Positions 19,379-27,068 of a DNA stretch of 64,000 nucleotides are shown in pieces; the first letter of the stretch is position 1; each line of letters opens with the position of its first letter. This DNA comes from Scatosoma sp048465415 (GTDB lineage: Bacteria > Bacillota > Clostridia > Christensenellales > Borkfalkiaceae): positions 1-64,000 of the forward strand of contig DBFWLO010000014.1 in the NCBI GenBank assembly GCA_048465415.1. Direction: 5' to 3'. Both the position numbers and the translations under genes were made by a program. The notes beneath the pieces are model-generated. The model saw nothing but the letters and a program-made list of their open reading frames with translations. It had not been told where the DNA came from and searched no databases.

Positions 19379-20772
19379 AATGCTTTTCTCCTAAAAATAT
19401 AAAAAGATTCCATACTATATCCGTATATTACCTGTTTACTGCCGTTATACCTTATATAATAATCCATTTCTTTATATTCGGAATATATTTGTATCATAAC
19501 AATTTTCATAAACTCTTGCATGCCGGTTATAGGAATATACGATATCTCTATGCTATTCCTATTTCCCAATAAATTAGCAACAAATTGGTTGATTTTATTT
19601 CGGGAATATTCATCGTCTTGAAAAATTGCTTCAAAGCCTGTTTTCACTTCATCCTCCGAAATCTCGGGAATTTCCGTAAAAGTTTCCGATTTCTTCTCCC
19701 TATTAAAATTTCTCGAATGCAGAGATTTATCGTCGATATTTCCGTAAGAATAAATTTCGATTATTTCCTCAAAATCTTCACCGTCACTGACGTTCTGTAA
19801 AATTCTTAACGCTTTATCGATTTGCCCTTCTATGTCCCTTCGATTATTCATTATAAAGTTTAACGTAGCTAATGCCGAACCATGAAATTTACTGTTTTTA
19901 TAATCTATAATCGAAACGAATTGATCTACGCTTTCAAAACTTGCAATTACTTCATCAAGTTCTCTTTCAAGTTTTCGTTCTACTTCTTCATACTTTTCAT
20001 TTGTAAGTTCTTTTATATTTGCAGTAGCAATATAATTGGACACTACTTTATCGAAATTTTCATATCGGATCCATTTTAACTTCCCTAGTATTTCAGAAGT
20101 ATATTTACTTGGATTATCGCGTCCTTTTAAATTATTAAACACCGTTAAGATAACTTGATCTTGATATTTGTTTAGCAATAAATCTAATACGTCTTGAGGA
20201 GTTAAATCTGTTCTGTTAATCAATTTTTTGATAAAGCGCTTAATTTCAGAATGAAGTCCCTGTAAACTGTTGAAAAGTTCATTGGTATTCTTAACGATCT
20301 GTTCTACCAAAGCTTTTGATTTTTGATAATCAAAATTGCGTAAAGTTTCATATATAACATAAAAATACCCCGTATATTCAAGCGGCTGTTCTCTTTTTGA
20401 TACAATCATGCGAAAAGCTTCAAGCAGTAAAATGGCATTATCAGACAAAGTAATGATATATTCCAGTCCTTTCGAGTTCTCCTCCTCCAACCAGCCACAT
20501 TTTATAAATTGTCCAATCTTATATGAGGCTTTCTCTCGCGCTGATTTTCCCAACAGACTTACATTGTCCGCATCGTCCAGTTCGTCGAAATCCCGACCTT
20601 TCATGTATGCCGCAATCTTATCTTTAAGATCTTCTTTTACTATGTTTTGAAATCTATCCTCTTTAGTAAATATATCGTAAAGCGTAGAAAGCAAATCGTA
20701 ATTTGCGCGTTTATCCTTACGGGCAAAAACTGAAAACATCCCGTTGTTTATTACATCAAACAGATTCTCCAC
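19375..20772 (-). CDS. jetA: Wadjet kleisin subunit JetA (DUF5716-like, MukF-like)
   Basis: A 465-residue MukF-like kleisin that begins MENLFDVINNGMFSVFARKD and contains winged-helix-like and helical regions. It starts with GTG at 20770-20772, preceded by AGAGAGG. It is the first gene of the canonical jetA-B-C-D order. The DUF5716-type JetA suggests type II Wadjet; the type should be confirmed by profile search. Confidence 0.87.
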   Translation of the reverse strand: MENLFDVINNGMFSVFARKDKRANYDLLSTLYDIFTKEDRFQNIVKEDLKDKIAAYMKGRDFDELDDADNVSLLGKSAREKASYKIGQFIKCGWLEEENSKGLEYIITLSDNAILLLEAFRMIVSKREQPLEYTGYFYVIYETLRNFDYQKSKALVEQIVKNTNELFNSLQGLHSEIKRFIKKLINRTDLTPQDVLDLLLNKYQDQVILTVFNNLKGRDNPSKYTSEILGKLKWIRYENFDKVVSNYIATANIKELTNEKYEEVERKLERELDEVIASFESVDQFVSIIDYKNSKFHGSALATLNFIMNNRRDIEGQIDKALRILQNVSDGEDFEEIIEIYSYGNIDDKSLHSRNFNREKKSETFTEIPEISEDEVKTGFEAIFQDDEYSRNKINQFVANLLGNRNSIEISYIPITGMQEFMKIVMIQIYSEYKEMDYYIRYNGSKQVIYGYSMESFYIFRRKAL

Positions 20773-21406
20773 AATTTACCTCTCTTATATTTTACAGTTT
20801 TTCTAAAATAATTTTCTAAAGTTTTTTATGAAGTCCTACTTATTAGCTAAACGTCTATTGGTTTTGTAATATCCCAATTTGATATATAGTTTTCATTTTA
20901 TTTCCTTTGATTATTTTTCATTATACTTATTATAACATACCACTTCTAGGAAATCAATACCTAAACCATATTTTTCTTTGCTTTCTAACGTCTTATTTTA
21001 ATTTGTTAAACATTATAAAAATCTCTTTTAAGGCATCCACTTCTCTCCTTGAAAATCGTTTTACTCCTTTGAAACAGTTTTTCTATAAAGTAAAAAGCCG
21101 TTCCGAAAAAAAGTTCGGAACGACAGTCGATAATTACAGAGCTTTTTATAATGGGCACAGACCACATACAAAAACAGATCCGCGAGCCGTAGGAAAAAGG
21201 AACAAAATTTCTTTAATACGCAACATTGTAAATAGGTCTTAATTGATACGAACCTTTGAAAGCCTTCTTCCCCTTTTAATTTTCATTGTAAATTTTTTAG
21301 TTTTACTGTTCACATAAACCCATATAGAAATCAATGGAAGTCTTTACTCATAAACGCCTATTGATGTCTGAACATTAAAGGTTCGAATTTCAATAGGTGT
21401 TTTAGT
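20773..21406. other. AT-rich intergenic region with two hairpins
   Basis: About 630 bases without a supported gene. CGTTCCGAA / TTCGGAACG at about 21109-21134, read leftward, is followed by CTTTTTAC and looks like a minus-strand terminator. The interval next to jetA holds its unidentified promoter. Short open frames here are AT-rich and have no ribosome site. Confidence 0.4.
21350..21404 (-). terminator. Hairpin directly after the leftward DUF4143 ATPase
   Basis: Read leftward, ACACCTATTG pairs with CAATAGGCGT across a loop that itself contains GAAC/GTTC. It begins within a few bases of the stop codon at 21407. The T-run after the stem is short (TTT), so termination may be inefficient; a second hairpin with a better T-run lies at about 21109-21134. 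Confidence 0.5.
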
Positions 21407-22693
21407 CTAATTTTTCAGGGCGGTAATGGGGATTACGAAAACACCGTCAGGTCTTACATACGCAGCATTGGACATACCGCATATCACACAAAGGATTGTA
21501 GGCGCTATACCACCGTCCTTTACAATGTCCTCTCTTAATGCAATAAGCTCAGTTGCCGCTTTTTCTATTTGATTTGCTCCGAGCTTTATTTCAAAAGCAC
21601 ACCAGCTTCCATTTTCAAGCTCAATAACGGCATCGATTTCTTTATTGTTGTAATCTTGATAATGGAATACGTTCGCGCCGAATGATTCCGCATAAATTTT
21701 CAAATCGCGCTCCACGAGTGCTTCAAATAAAAACCCGAAGGTTTCAAGGTCGCCGATCAAACGCTCAGGCGTAGCCTTTAACAATGCACACGCAAGTGCG
21801 GGATCGCAGAAATGCCGCTTTTCAGCCTGCTTTACACGAACGGAAGAACGAATGTTGGCAGAGAAAGGCAACTGATTGTCGATCAGGAACAAGCGGTTGA
21901 ACACGTCGAGATACGTTGTAACGGTGTCGCCGTCAATCGTTTCATCGTCGATTTCTTTAATATCAGAAAGGAGCTTCTTTTTAGTTGCCGTCGTGCTTTC
22001 ATTTCTCGCAAGAGAACGTAGCAATAAACGCATTTTGGCAACGTCGTATTTTTTATCGTCAATTCTTTGTGAATCATCGTCAAGAATTGCATCGAGATAA
22101 GATCGCGGTAAAAGAGATGCGTTTTCGATCGGAACATTCAGATTTCCGGGCCACCCTCCGCGCACCACGAAGTTCGCAAGATCACGCAAATTGACCTCAA
22201 CCGTCAACATGGGCGTTATATTGCCGTTGCACAGTTCTTTGAGAGAAATGGCACCGCTTGAATCTCCCGACTCGTAAAGTGACATCGTCCGCATACGAAG
22301 TTTACCGATTCGACCTGCGCCGCTATGCAAAACGCCTTTCCTCTTAGGTGTCGATGAACCCGTGAGAATAAATTGTCCTTTTTTTGCTCTTTGATCCACC
22401 GTATAACGCACAGCATCCCATATTGACGTTACCTCTTGCCACTCGTCAAGAAGTCTTGGCACTTCACCCTCAAGTACAAGTGCCGGCGATATTTCGGCCA
22501 AGGCTCTGTTTTGAAAATTATTTGCGGGATCTCCTATTAAAAATTCGCTGTTGCTATGGTACGAAGAAGTCCAAGTCTTGCCACACCACTTTGGTCCTTC
22601 AATACACACAGCACCAAAGGTGGCAAGATATTTTTTTACCATATCGTCAACGATTCTCGGTTTATATTGAGATTTATCCGCTATTTTTTTCAT
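21407..22693 (-). CDS. AAA ATPase with C-terminal DUF4143 domain (1)
   Basis: 428 residues. The N-terminal P-loop ATPase has Walker A EGPKWCGKTWT (about residue 32) and Walker B PRLLDEWQE. The C-terminal DUF4143 region contains DAVIELENGSWCAFEIKLG, a D-x(n)-E-x-K pattern like a PD-(D/E)XK nuclease fold. The start is ATG 22691-22693 with AGGAG upstream; the frame to 22735 runs into the promoter. The family is very common in anaerobes and its biochemical role is poorly defined. It is divergent from the second DUF4143 gene and shares promoter-adjacent boxes with it. Confidence 0.85.
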   Translation of the reverse strand: MKKIADKSQYKPRIVDDMVKKYLATFGAVCIEGPKWCGKTWTSSYHSNSEFLIGDPANNFQNRALAEISPALVLEGEVPRLLDEWQEVTSIWDAVRYTVDQRAKKGQFILTGSSTPKRKGVLHSGAGRIGKLRMRTMSLYESGDSSGAISLKELCNGNITPMLTVEVNLRDLANFVVRGGWPGNLNVPIENASLLPRSYLDAILDDDSQRIDDKKYDVAKMRLLLRSLARNESTTATKKKLLSDIKEIDDETIDGDTVTTYLDVFNRLFLIDNQLPFSANIRSSVRVKQAEKRHFCDPALACALLKATPERLIGDLETFGFLFEALVERDLKIYAESFGANVFHYQDYNNKEIDAVIELENGSWCAFEIKLGANQIEKAATELIALREDIVKDGGIAPTILCVICGMSNAAYVRPDGVFVIPITALKN

Positions 22694-22723
22694 AACCGAT
22701 CTCCTATTGTTATTTACATCATT

Positions 22724-22752
22724 ATTATACCACATTACTTTTGATTTTACAA
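22724..22752 (-). promoter_or_regulatory. Promoter of the leftward DUF4143 ATPase
   Basis: -35 TTGTAA (22747-22752), 17-base spacer, -10 TATAAT (22724-22729). The box CCGAATAGAG (read leftward, 22753-22762) touches the -35 directly and matches CCGAATAAAG next to the opposite promoter. Confidence 0.75.
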
Positions 22753-22757
22753 CTCTA

Positions 22758-22817
22758 TTCGGTCTAATTTTGAAATTTTATTCGGTAAAATTTATTATTT
22801 TCTTTCGGCGTAATTTT
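22758..22817. repeat. Three TTCGG direct repeats at exact 23-bp spacing
   Basis: TTCGGTCTAATTTT (22758), TTCGGTAAAATTTA (22781) and TTCGGCGTAATTTT (22804) share TTCGGnnnAATTT(T/A) and start exactly 23 bp apart, just upstream of the leftward promoter. The same motif forms the arms of the palindrome at 22938-22974. They are candidate binding sites for a regulator, placed like activator or iteron sites. Confidence 0.65.
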
Positions 22818-22878
22818 TTATTATTCGTGCATCAATCTTATTTCCATCAAGCCTTCTTTCAAAACGCAAAAACGGTTA

Positions 22879-22894
22879 CGCAGTAGACAAAGAA
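22879..22894. repeat. Candidate left attachment repeat
   Basis: CGCAGTAGACAAAGAA, identical to 37876-37891, which lies 47 bases after the second integrase gene. The pair would enclose 15 kb with ATPase 2, the RM operon, the macrodomain gene and the whole mobilizable backbone. A 16-base match can arise by chance in 64 kb of AT-rich DNA, so the support is mainly its position beside the integrases. Confidence 0.35.
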
Positions 22895-22937
22895 AAGCGA
22901 TTTTCAAAAAAATTTCTCTTTAAACAACGAAAAAATC

Positions 22938-22974
22938 TTCGGCCAATTTATTAAAATTTCATAAATTGGCCGAA
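22938..22974. promoter_or_regulatory. Perfect 14-bp palindrome upstream of the RM operon promoter
   Basis: TTCGGCCAATTTAT (22938-22951) and its exact inverse ATAAATTGGCCGAA (22961-22974), separated by 9 bases. It ends 7 bases before the -35 box. The arms match the TTCGG repeats near the opposite promoter, so the same protein could bind both promoters. Confidence 0.7.
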
Positions 22975-22981
22975 TAAAGTC

Positions 22982-23010
22982 TTGACAAACGGATAAAATC
23001 AGAGTATAAT
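22982..23010 (+). promoter_or_regulatory. SigA promoter of the DUF4143-hsdMSR operon
   Basis: TTGACA (22982-22987), 17-base spacer, TATAAT (23005-23010), all consensus. Expected start near 23017, about 36 bases before the first start codon. Confidence 0.85.
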
Positions 23011-23052
23011 ACTTTTAGTATTAAAATGCCATAGGTATACATGGAGGAATTT

Positions 23053-24282
23053 ATGAATTATATCTACCGCCATATGGAAAATAGAATTTTAGAGCTGTCA
23101 CAGTCGTATTCCGCCATACTTTTGACTGGTCCGCGCCAAGCAGGTAAGACGACCATGCTCCGTTCCCTTGCAGAAAAGGAAAACAAGGGGCGTGAGTATG
23201 TGTCTCTTGACGACCTTGTTACGCGCGATATGGCAAAGAACGATCCTGCGCTATTTTTACAAATGCATAAGCCCCCTGTATTAATCGACGAGGTTCAGTA
23301 TGCGCCAGAGTTGTTTACGTATATTAAAATGCATATTGACGAAAATCATAATCCTGGCGATTTCTGGATGACAGGTTCGCAAATCTTTCGCTTGATGAAA
23401 GGCGTACAGGAATCGCTTGCAGGACGCGTAGCGCTTTTGCATATGTCGCCTATGTCGCAGCGTGAGATTATCGGTGCGGAATGCATTCCATTCTCAACGA
23501 AGATGGAAACGCTTCTTGACGAAAGCAAAAAGATTGCGCCCGTGGATACGCCTACGCTATTTGAACGCATCTGGCGTGGTTCGATGCCTGGTATCGTATC
23601 AGGACTTTATCGCGACCGCAATATGTACTACTCGTCCTATATCTCTACGTATGTGGAACGCGACGTACGTGATATTTCGGGAACGGTAGACGCGCTTAAA
23701 TTCAATCGCTTTATTACGGCGGTCGCGGCGAGAACTTCGCAACTACTCAATTATAAAGCAATCGCAGACGATGCCGATATCGATATGGCTACGGCAAAAG
23801 CGTGGATAGCTATTCTCGAAACGCTCGGCATCATCTTCCTTCTGCACCCGTATTCAAATAACGTGCTTAAACGCACGATTAAAACGCCGAAAGTTTATTT
23901 TTATGATACAGGACTTGTGTGCTATCTCACGAAATGGTCAAGTCCCGAAGTTGCAGAAAGCGGCGCAATGAGCGGCGCACTTCTTGAAAATTTCACGATA
24001 TCTGAAATTATGAAGGGATATCAAAACGCAGGGCTTGAACCGTATCTGTACTTTTACCGTGATAAAGACGCCAAAGAAATCGACGTTATCATGGAAGGAA
24101 ACGGCAAACTCTGTCCTTTGGAAATTAAGAAAACCGCAACGCCCGACAAGCGCATCATCCGCACTTTTGGTGTGATTGACCGCGCACCATTGCAGGTTGG
24201 AACAGGCGCTGTTTTGTGTATGGCGGAACAGTTCGGCGCATTCGATAGGGATAACCTCATCATACCGATTTGGATGATATAA
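23053..24282 (+). CDS. AAA ATPase with C-terminal DUF4143 domain (2), first gene of the RM operon
   Basis: 409 residues. Walker A TGPRQAGKTT is near residue 30 and Walker B PPVLIDEVQY near 75. The C-terminal DUF4143 region contains KEIDVIMEGNGKLCPLEIKK, again a D/E-x-K nuclease-like pattern. The ATG at 23053 is chosen because GGAGG lies 8 bases upstream; the earlier in-frame ATG at 23041 is part of that site. Only 12 bases separate it from hsdM, so it is transcribed with the restriction system. A link to defence or maintenance is inferred from this arrangement; the family is not a classical RM component. Confidence 0.85.
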   Translation: MNYIYRHMENRILELSQSYSAILLTGPRQAGKTTMLRSLAEKENKGREYVSLDDLVTRDMAKNDPALFLQMHKPPVLIDEVQYAPELFTYIKMHIDENHNPGDFWMTGSQIFRLMKGVQESLAGRVALLHMSPMSQREIIGAECIPFSTKMETLLDESKKIAPVDTPTLFERIWRGSMPGIVSGLYRDRNMYYSSYISTYVERDVRDISGTVDALKFNRFITAVAARTSQLLNYKAIADDADIDMATAKAWIAILETLGIIFLLHPYSNNVLKRTIKTPKVYFYDTGLVCYLTKWSSPEVAESGAMSGALLENFTISEIMKGYQNAGLEPYLYFYRDKDAKEIDVIMEGNGKLCPLEIKKTATPDKRIIRTFGVIDRAPLQVGTGAVLCMAEQFGAFDRDNLIIPIWMI

Positions 24283-24294
24283 TGGAGAAGAAAA

Positions 24295-25899
24295 ATGGCT
24301 AAAAAGACTACTGAAGAAAAAATAAACTTGGATTCTATACTGTTTAAGTGCCGCGATATATTGCGTAAAGCAAGAAATTCGGGGTCGTTCTTTGAAAAAC
24401 GCGATATGATGTTGACGCTCGTATTTTTGCGTTTCATTGGTGAAAAATTTGAAGACGGGCTTAAAAAACTCCGTCAAGACCTTATCGAACAAGGACTTGA
24501 CCCCGATGATGAAGATATTATTGCCGCATTCTTCGACGACGCAACCTTCACGGACGGCACGTACAACCTGCCCTTAGAGGCCCGTTGGTCTACCATCATC
24601 AATACCCCTGCGCCGAAACTCAACGTCGCACTCGATACCGCACTTCATAGCATTGCCGCAAGTAGTACGCAGTTGAAGGGCTGTTTTGTGGAAGGCACGT
24701 TCACTGCGCGCAACCTTGCCCCCAACGACATCAAACAAGTCGTGGACGAAGTAAACAAAATCAGCCATAAAGTGTTTGGTAAAGAAAAAGATTTAATCGG
24801 TCGCGTATATGAATATTTCTTGAAAGAGTTCGCCGTAAACGCAACCAAAGAAGAAGGCGAATTCTACACTCCGCATGACGCAGTTCAGCTTATTGCTACA
24901 ATCATAGAACCGTTTGACGGCACATTGTATGACCCTTGTTGCGGTTCGGGAGGTATGTTTGTTCAAAGTACCGATCTTATTAGAGAAAAACACGGCGACA
25001 TTAGCCGTATCAACGTTTACGGACAAGAAAAAGAAGCAGCAACCTATCGCCTGGCAAAAATGAACCTTGCGCTTCGCGGCATCAGCCATAACCTTGGCGA
25101 AACGAGCGATTCTACCTTTACGCACGATTTGCATAAAGGTTTATACTTTAACTACATTATGGCAAACCCGCCCTTTAACCTTAAAGGCTGGTACGACGAT
25201 AATTTGAAAAACGATTCCCGTTGGGCGGACTATACCACGCCTCCTGAAAGTAACGCAAATTATGCATGGATTTTGCATATGCTTTCGCATTTAAAACCCC
25301 TTGACGGCGTTGCTGGTTTCTTGCTCGCTAACGGTGCATTAGGTGATAGTGATACACTGGAAATTCGTAAAAAGCTGATACAAAATAATAAAGTCGAAGC
25401 CATCATTATCCTTCCGCGAGAACTTTTTATTACCACGGATATCAGCGTTACCCTTTGGATTTTGAACCAAAATAAAAAAGGCGGCACATATCACGGAAGA
25501 AAACTTCGTAACCGTGAACACGAAATTTTGTTTATGGACTTACGTACTTGGACGGAAAATCACGTTTCGGGCGAAAACAAAAAGAAAGTGCGTTTAGACG
25601 ATACGCAAATTCAACGTGCTGCCGATATATACCACACTTGGCAAAGCGAAGGAACCGATGGCAAGAATTATGCCGTACCCGAACTTTACCGCAGCGTAAG
25701 TATGGACGAAATTGATAAAAAAGGCTGGACGCTTGTACCCAGCAAGTATATCGAGTTTATCGACCACGATTTGGATATTGACTTCCCTATGGAAATGGCG
25801 CGTATTCAAAGCGAAATGAAAGAAATCATCAAACAAGAAAAACAATCGCAAAAAATGTTGGAAGATGCTTTTAGGGGTATTGGCTATGGCATTGACTAA
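24295..25899 (+). CDS. hsdM: Type I restriction-modification DNA methyltransferase subunit
   Basis: A 534-residue N6-adenine methyltransferase of type I RM. After the N-terminal HsdM helical domain comes the SAM motif I region DPCCGSGGMFV (about 214-224) and catalytic motif IV NPPF (Asn291). GGAG precedes ATG 24295. It methylates host DNA as M2S and joins HsdR for restriction. The 3' end overlaps hsdS by 14 bases. All motifs are intact. Confidence 0.95.
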   Translation: MAKKTTEEKINLDSILFKCRDILRKARNSGSFFEKRDMMLTLVFLRFIGEKFEDGLKKLRQDLIEQGLDPDDEDIIAAFFDDATFTDGTYNLPLEARWSTIINTPAPKLNVALDTALHSIAASSTQLKGCFVEGTFTARNLAPNDIKQVVDEVNKISHKVFGKEKDLIGRVYEYFLKEFAVNATKEEGEFYTPHDAVQLIATIIEPFDGTLYDPCCGSGGMFVQSTDLIREKHGDISRINVYGQEKEAATYRLAKMNLALRGISHNLGETSDSTFTHDLHKGLYFNYIMANPPFNLKGWYDDNLKNDSRWADYTTPPESNANYAWILHMLSHLKPLDGVAGFLLANGALGDSDTLEIRKKLIQNNKVEAIIILPRELFITTDISVTLWILNQNKKGGTYHGRKLRNREHEILFMDLRTWTENHVSGENKKKVRLDDTQIQRAADIYHTWQSEGTDGKNYAVPELYRSVSMDEIDKKGWTLVPSKYIEFIDHDLDIDFPMEMARIQSEMKEIIKQEKQSQKMLEDAFRGIGYGID

Positions 25900-27010
25900 A
25901 TACAAATTAGGCGATTTAATAGAGTCTTGCGACGTACGAAATTACGAAGACGCTTATACTCTTGACGATGTTAGGGGGATTTCAACGAACAAGGAATTTA
26001 TTGAAACAAAAGCAGATATGGACGGGGTAAGTTTGTCCTCCTATAAAGTGGTCGATAAAGGTGAATTTTCTTATGTTTCAGATACTTCAAGACGAGGCGA
26101 AAAAATAGCTCTCACTTTCAACAAAAGCGAACAGGCATACTTGATATCGTCCATATATACAGTTTTTCGGGTGACGAGAAAAGAGTTGATACATCCCGAC
26201 TATCTGTTTATGTATTTCAATCGTCCAGAGTTTGATCGATATGCTCGCTTTAATTCTTGGGGCTCAGCAAGAGAAGTATTCAGTTGGGAGGACTTGTGCG
26301 ATATAAATATCGAACTTCCCGACTTGCCTACGCAACAAAAATACGTGGATATTTACAAAGCAATGGTGGCAAATCAGCAAAGCTACGAGCGCGGCTTGGA
26401 AGACTTGAAACTCGTTTGCGACGGCTATATTGAAGACCTGCGTCGTAAAATGCCTTGTGAAAAAATCGGTCAATATCTCATTGAAAGCGACCAAAAAAAC
26501 GATATCGGACTTATTCTTGAAGCCGTCAGAGGATTATCTACGAATAAAGCGATGATACCAACCAAAGCCGATATGAACGGAGTTGGGCTTGATGGATATA
26601 AGGTAGTAAATCCCCGACAAATCGCTTATGTTCCCGATACTTCAAGACGAGGCGAAAAGGTTTCGCTTGGTTTTAACAATACAACGGAGCAGTTTTTAGT
26701 GTCTTCTATCTATACTGTTTTTGGAACAAACCCCGAGGTCTTGATTCCCGAATACTTGATGTTATTCTTCACGAGAGCAGAGTTCGATCGCTATGCACGC
26801 TTCAACTCGTGGGGTTCGGCACGCGAAACGTTTGAATGGAGCGAAATGCGTAATGTTCAAATACCTATTCCCGACATTCCAATACAGCAAGCAATAGTCG
26901 ATGTTTACAACGCGTATATTACACGTAAAGAAATAAACGAGCGATTGAAAGCACAAATCAAGGATATTTGCCCCATCTTAATCAAAGGCTCATTAGAAGA
27001 AGGAAAATAA
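25886..27010 (+). CDS. hsdS: Type I RM specificity subunit with two near-identical TRDs
   Basis: 374 residues. The ATG at 25886 (MALTKYKLGDL) has AGGGG upstream. It carries two target-recognition domains, about 25-160 and 205-340, that align closely to each other: VRGISTNKEFIETKADMDGV with VRGLSTNKAMIPTKADMNGV, TSRRGEK in both, and EFDRYARFNSWGSARE in both. Each is followed by a helical spacer. Since each TRD reads one half-site, near-identical TRDs should specify a symmetric bipartite target, unusual for type I systems. The pattern suggests internal duplication or recombination. Confidence 0.92.
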   Translation: MALTKYKLGDLIESCDVRNYEDAYTLDDVRGISTNKEFIETKADMDGVSLSSYKVVDKGEFSYVSDTSRRGEKIALTFNKSEQAYLISSIYTVFRVTRKELIHPDYLFMYFNRPEFDRYARFNSWGSAREVFSWEDLCDINIELPDLPTQQKYVDIYKAMVANQQSYERGLEDLKLVCDGYIEDLRRKMPCEKIGQYLIESDQKNDIGLILEAVRGLSTNKAMIPTKADMNGVGLDGYKVVNPRQIAYVPDTSRRGEKVSLGFNNTTEQFLVSSIYTVFGTNPEVLIPEYLMLFFTRAEFDRYARFNSWGSARETFEWSEMRNVQIPIPDIPIQQAIVDVYNAYITRKEINERLKAQIKDICPILIKGSLEEGK

Positions 27011-27013
27011 ATT

Positions 27014-27058
27014 ATGACAGATTACGAAAAATTAAAGAGTAGTATCATCAATACATAG
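27014..27058 (+). CDS. 14-codon reading frame between hsdS and hsdR
   Basis: ATG 27014 to TAG 27058 encodes MTDYEKLKSSIINT, with AGGAAA 8 bases upstream. It begins 3 bases after the hsdS stop and its stop overlaps the hsdR ribosome site. It may be a coupling leader that hands ribosomes to hsdR, or the trimmed start of a gene lost from this position. Nothing proves it is made as a peptide. Confidence 0.35.
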   Translation: MTDYEKLKSSIINT

Positions 27059-27068
27059 GAGAAACACT

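Noticed and set aside
14310..20860. 12-base inverted copies of AAACGTCTATTG at both ends of the Wadjet operon
   Set aside because: One copy is coding sequence of jetD, and matches of this length are expected by chance in a window this size.
20907..21242. 111-codon plus-strand frame upstream of jetA
   Set aside because: AT-rich composition, crosses a hairpin, no ribosome site or similarity.
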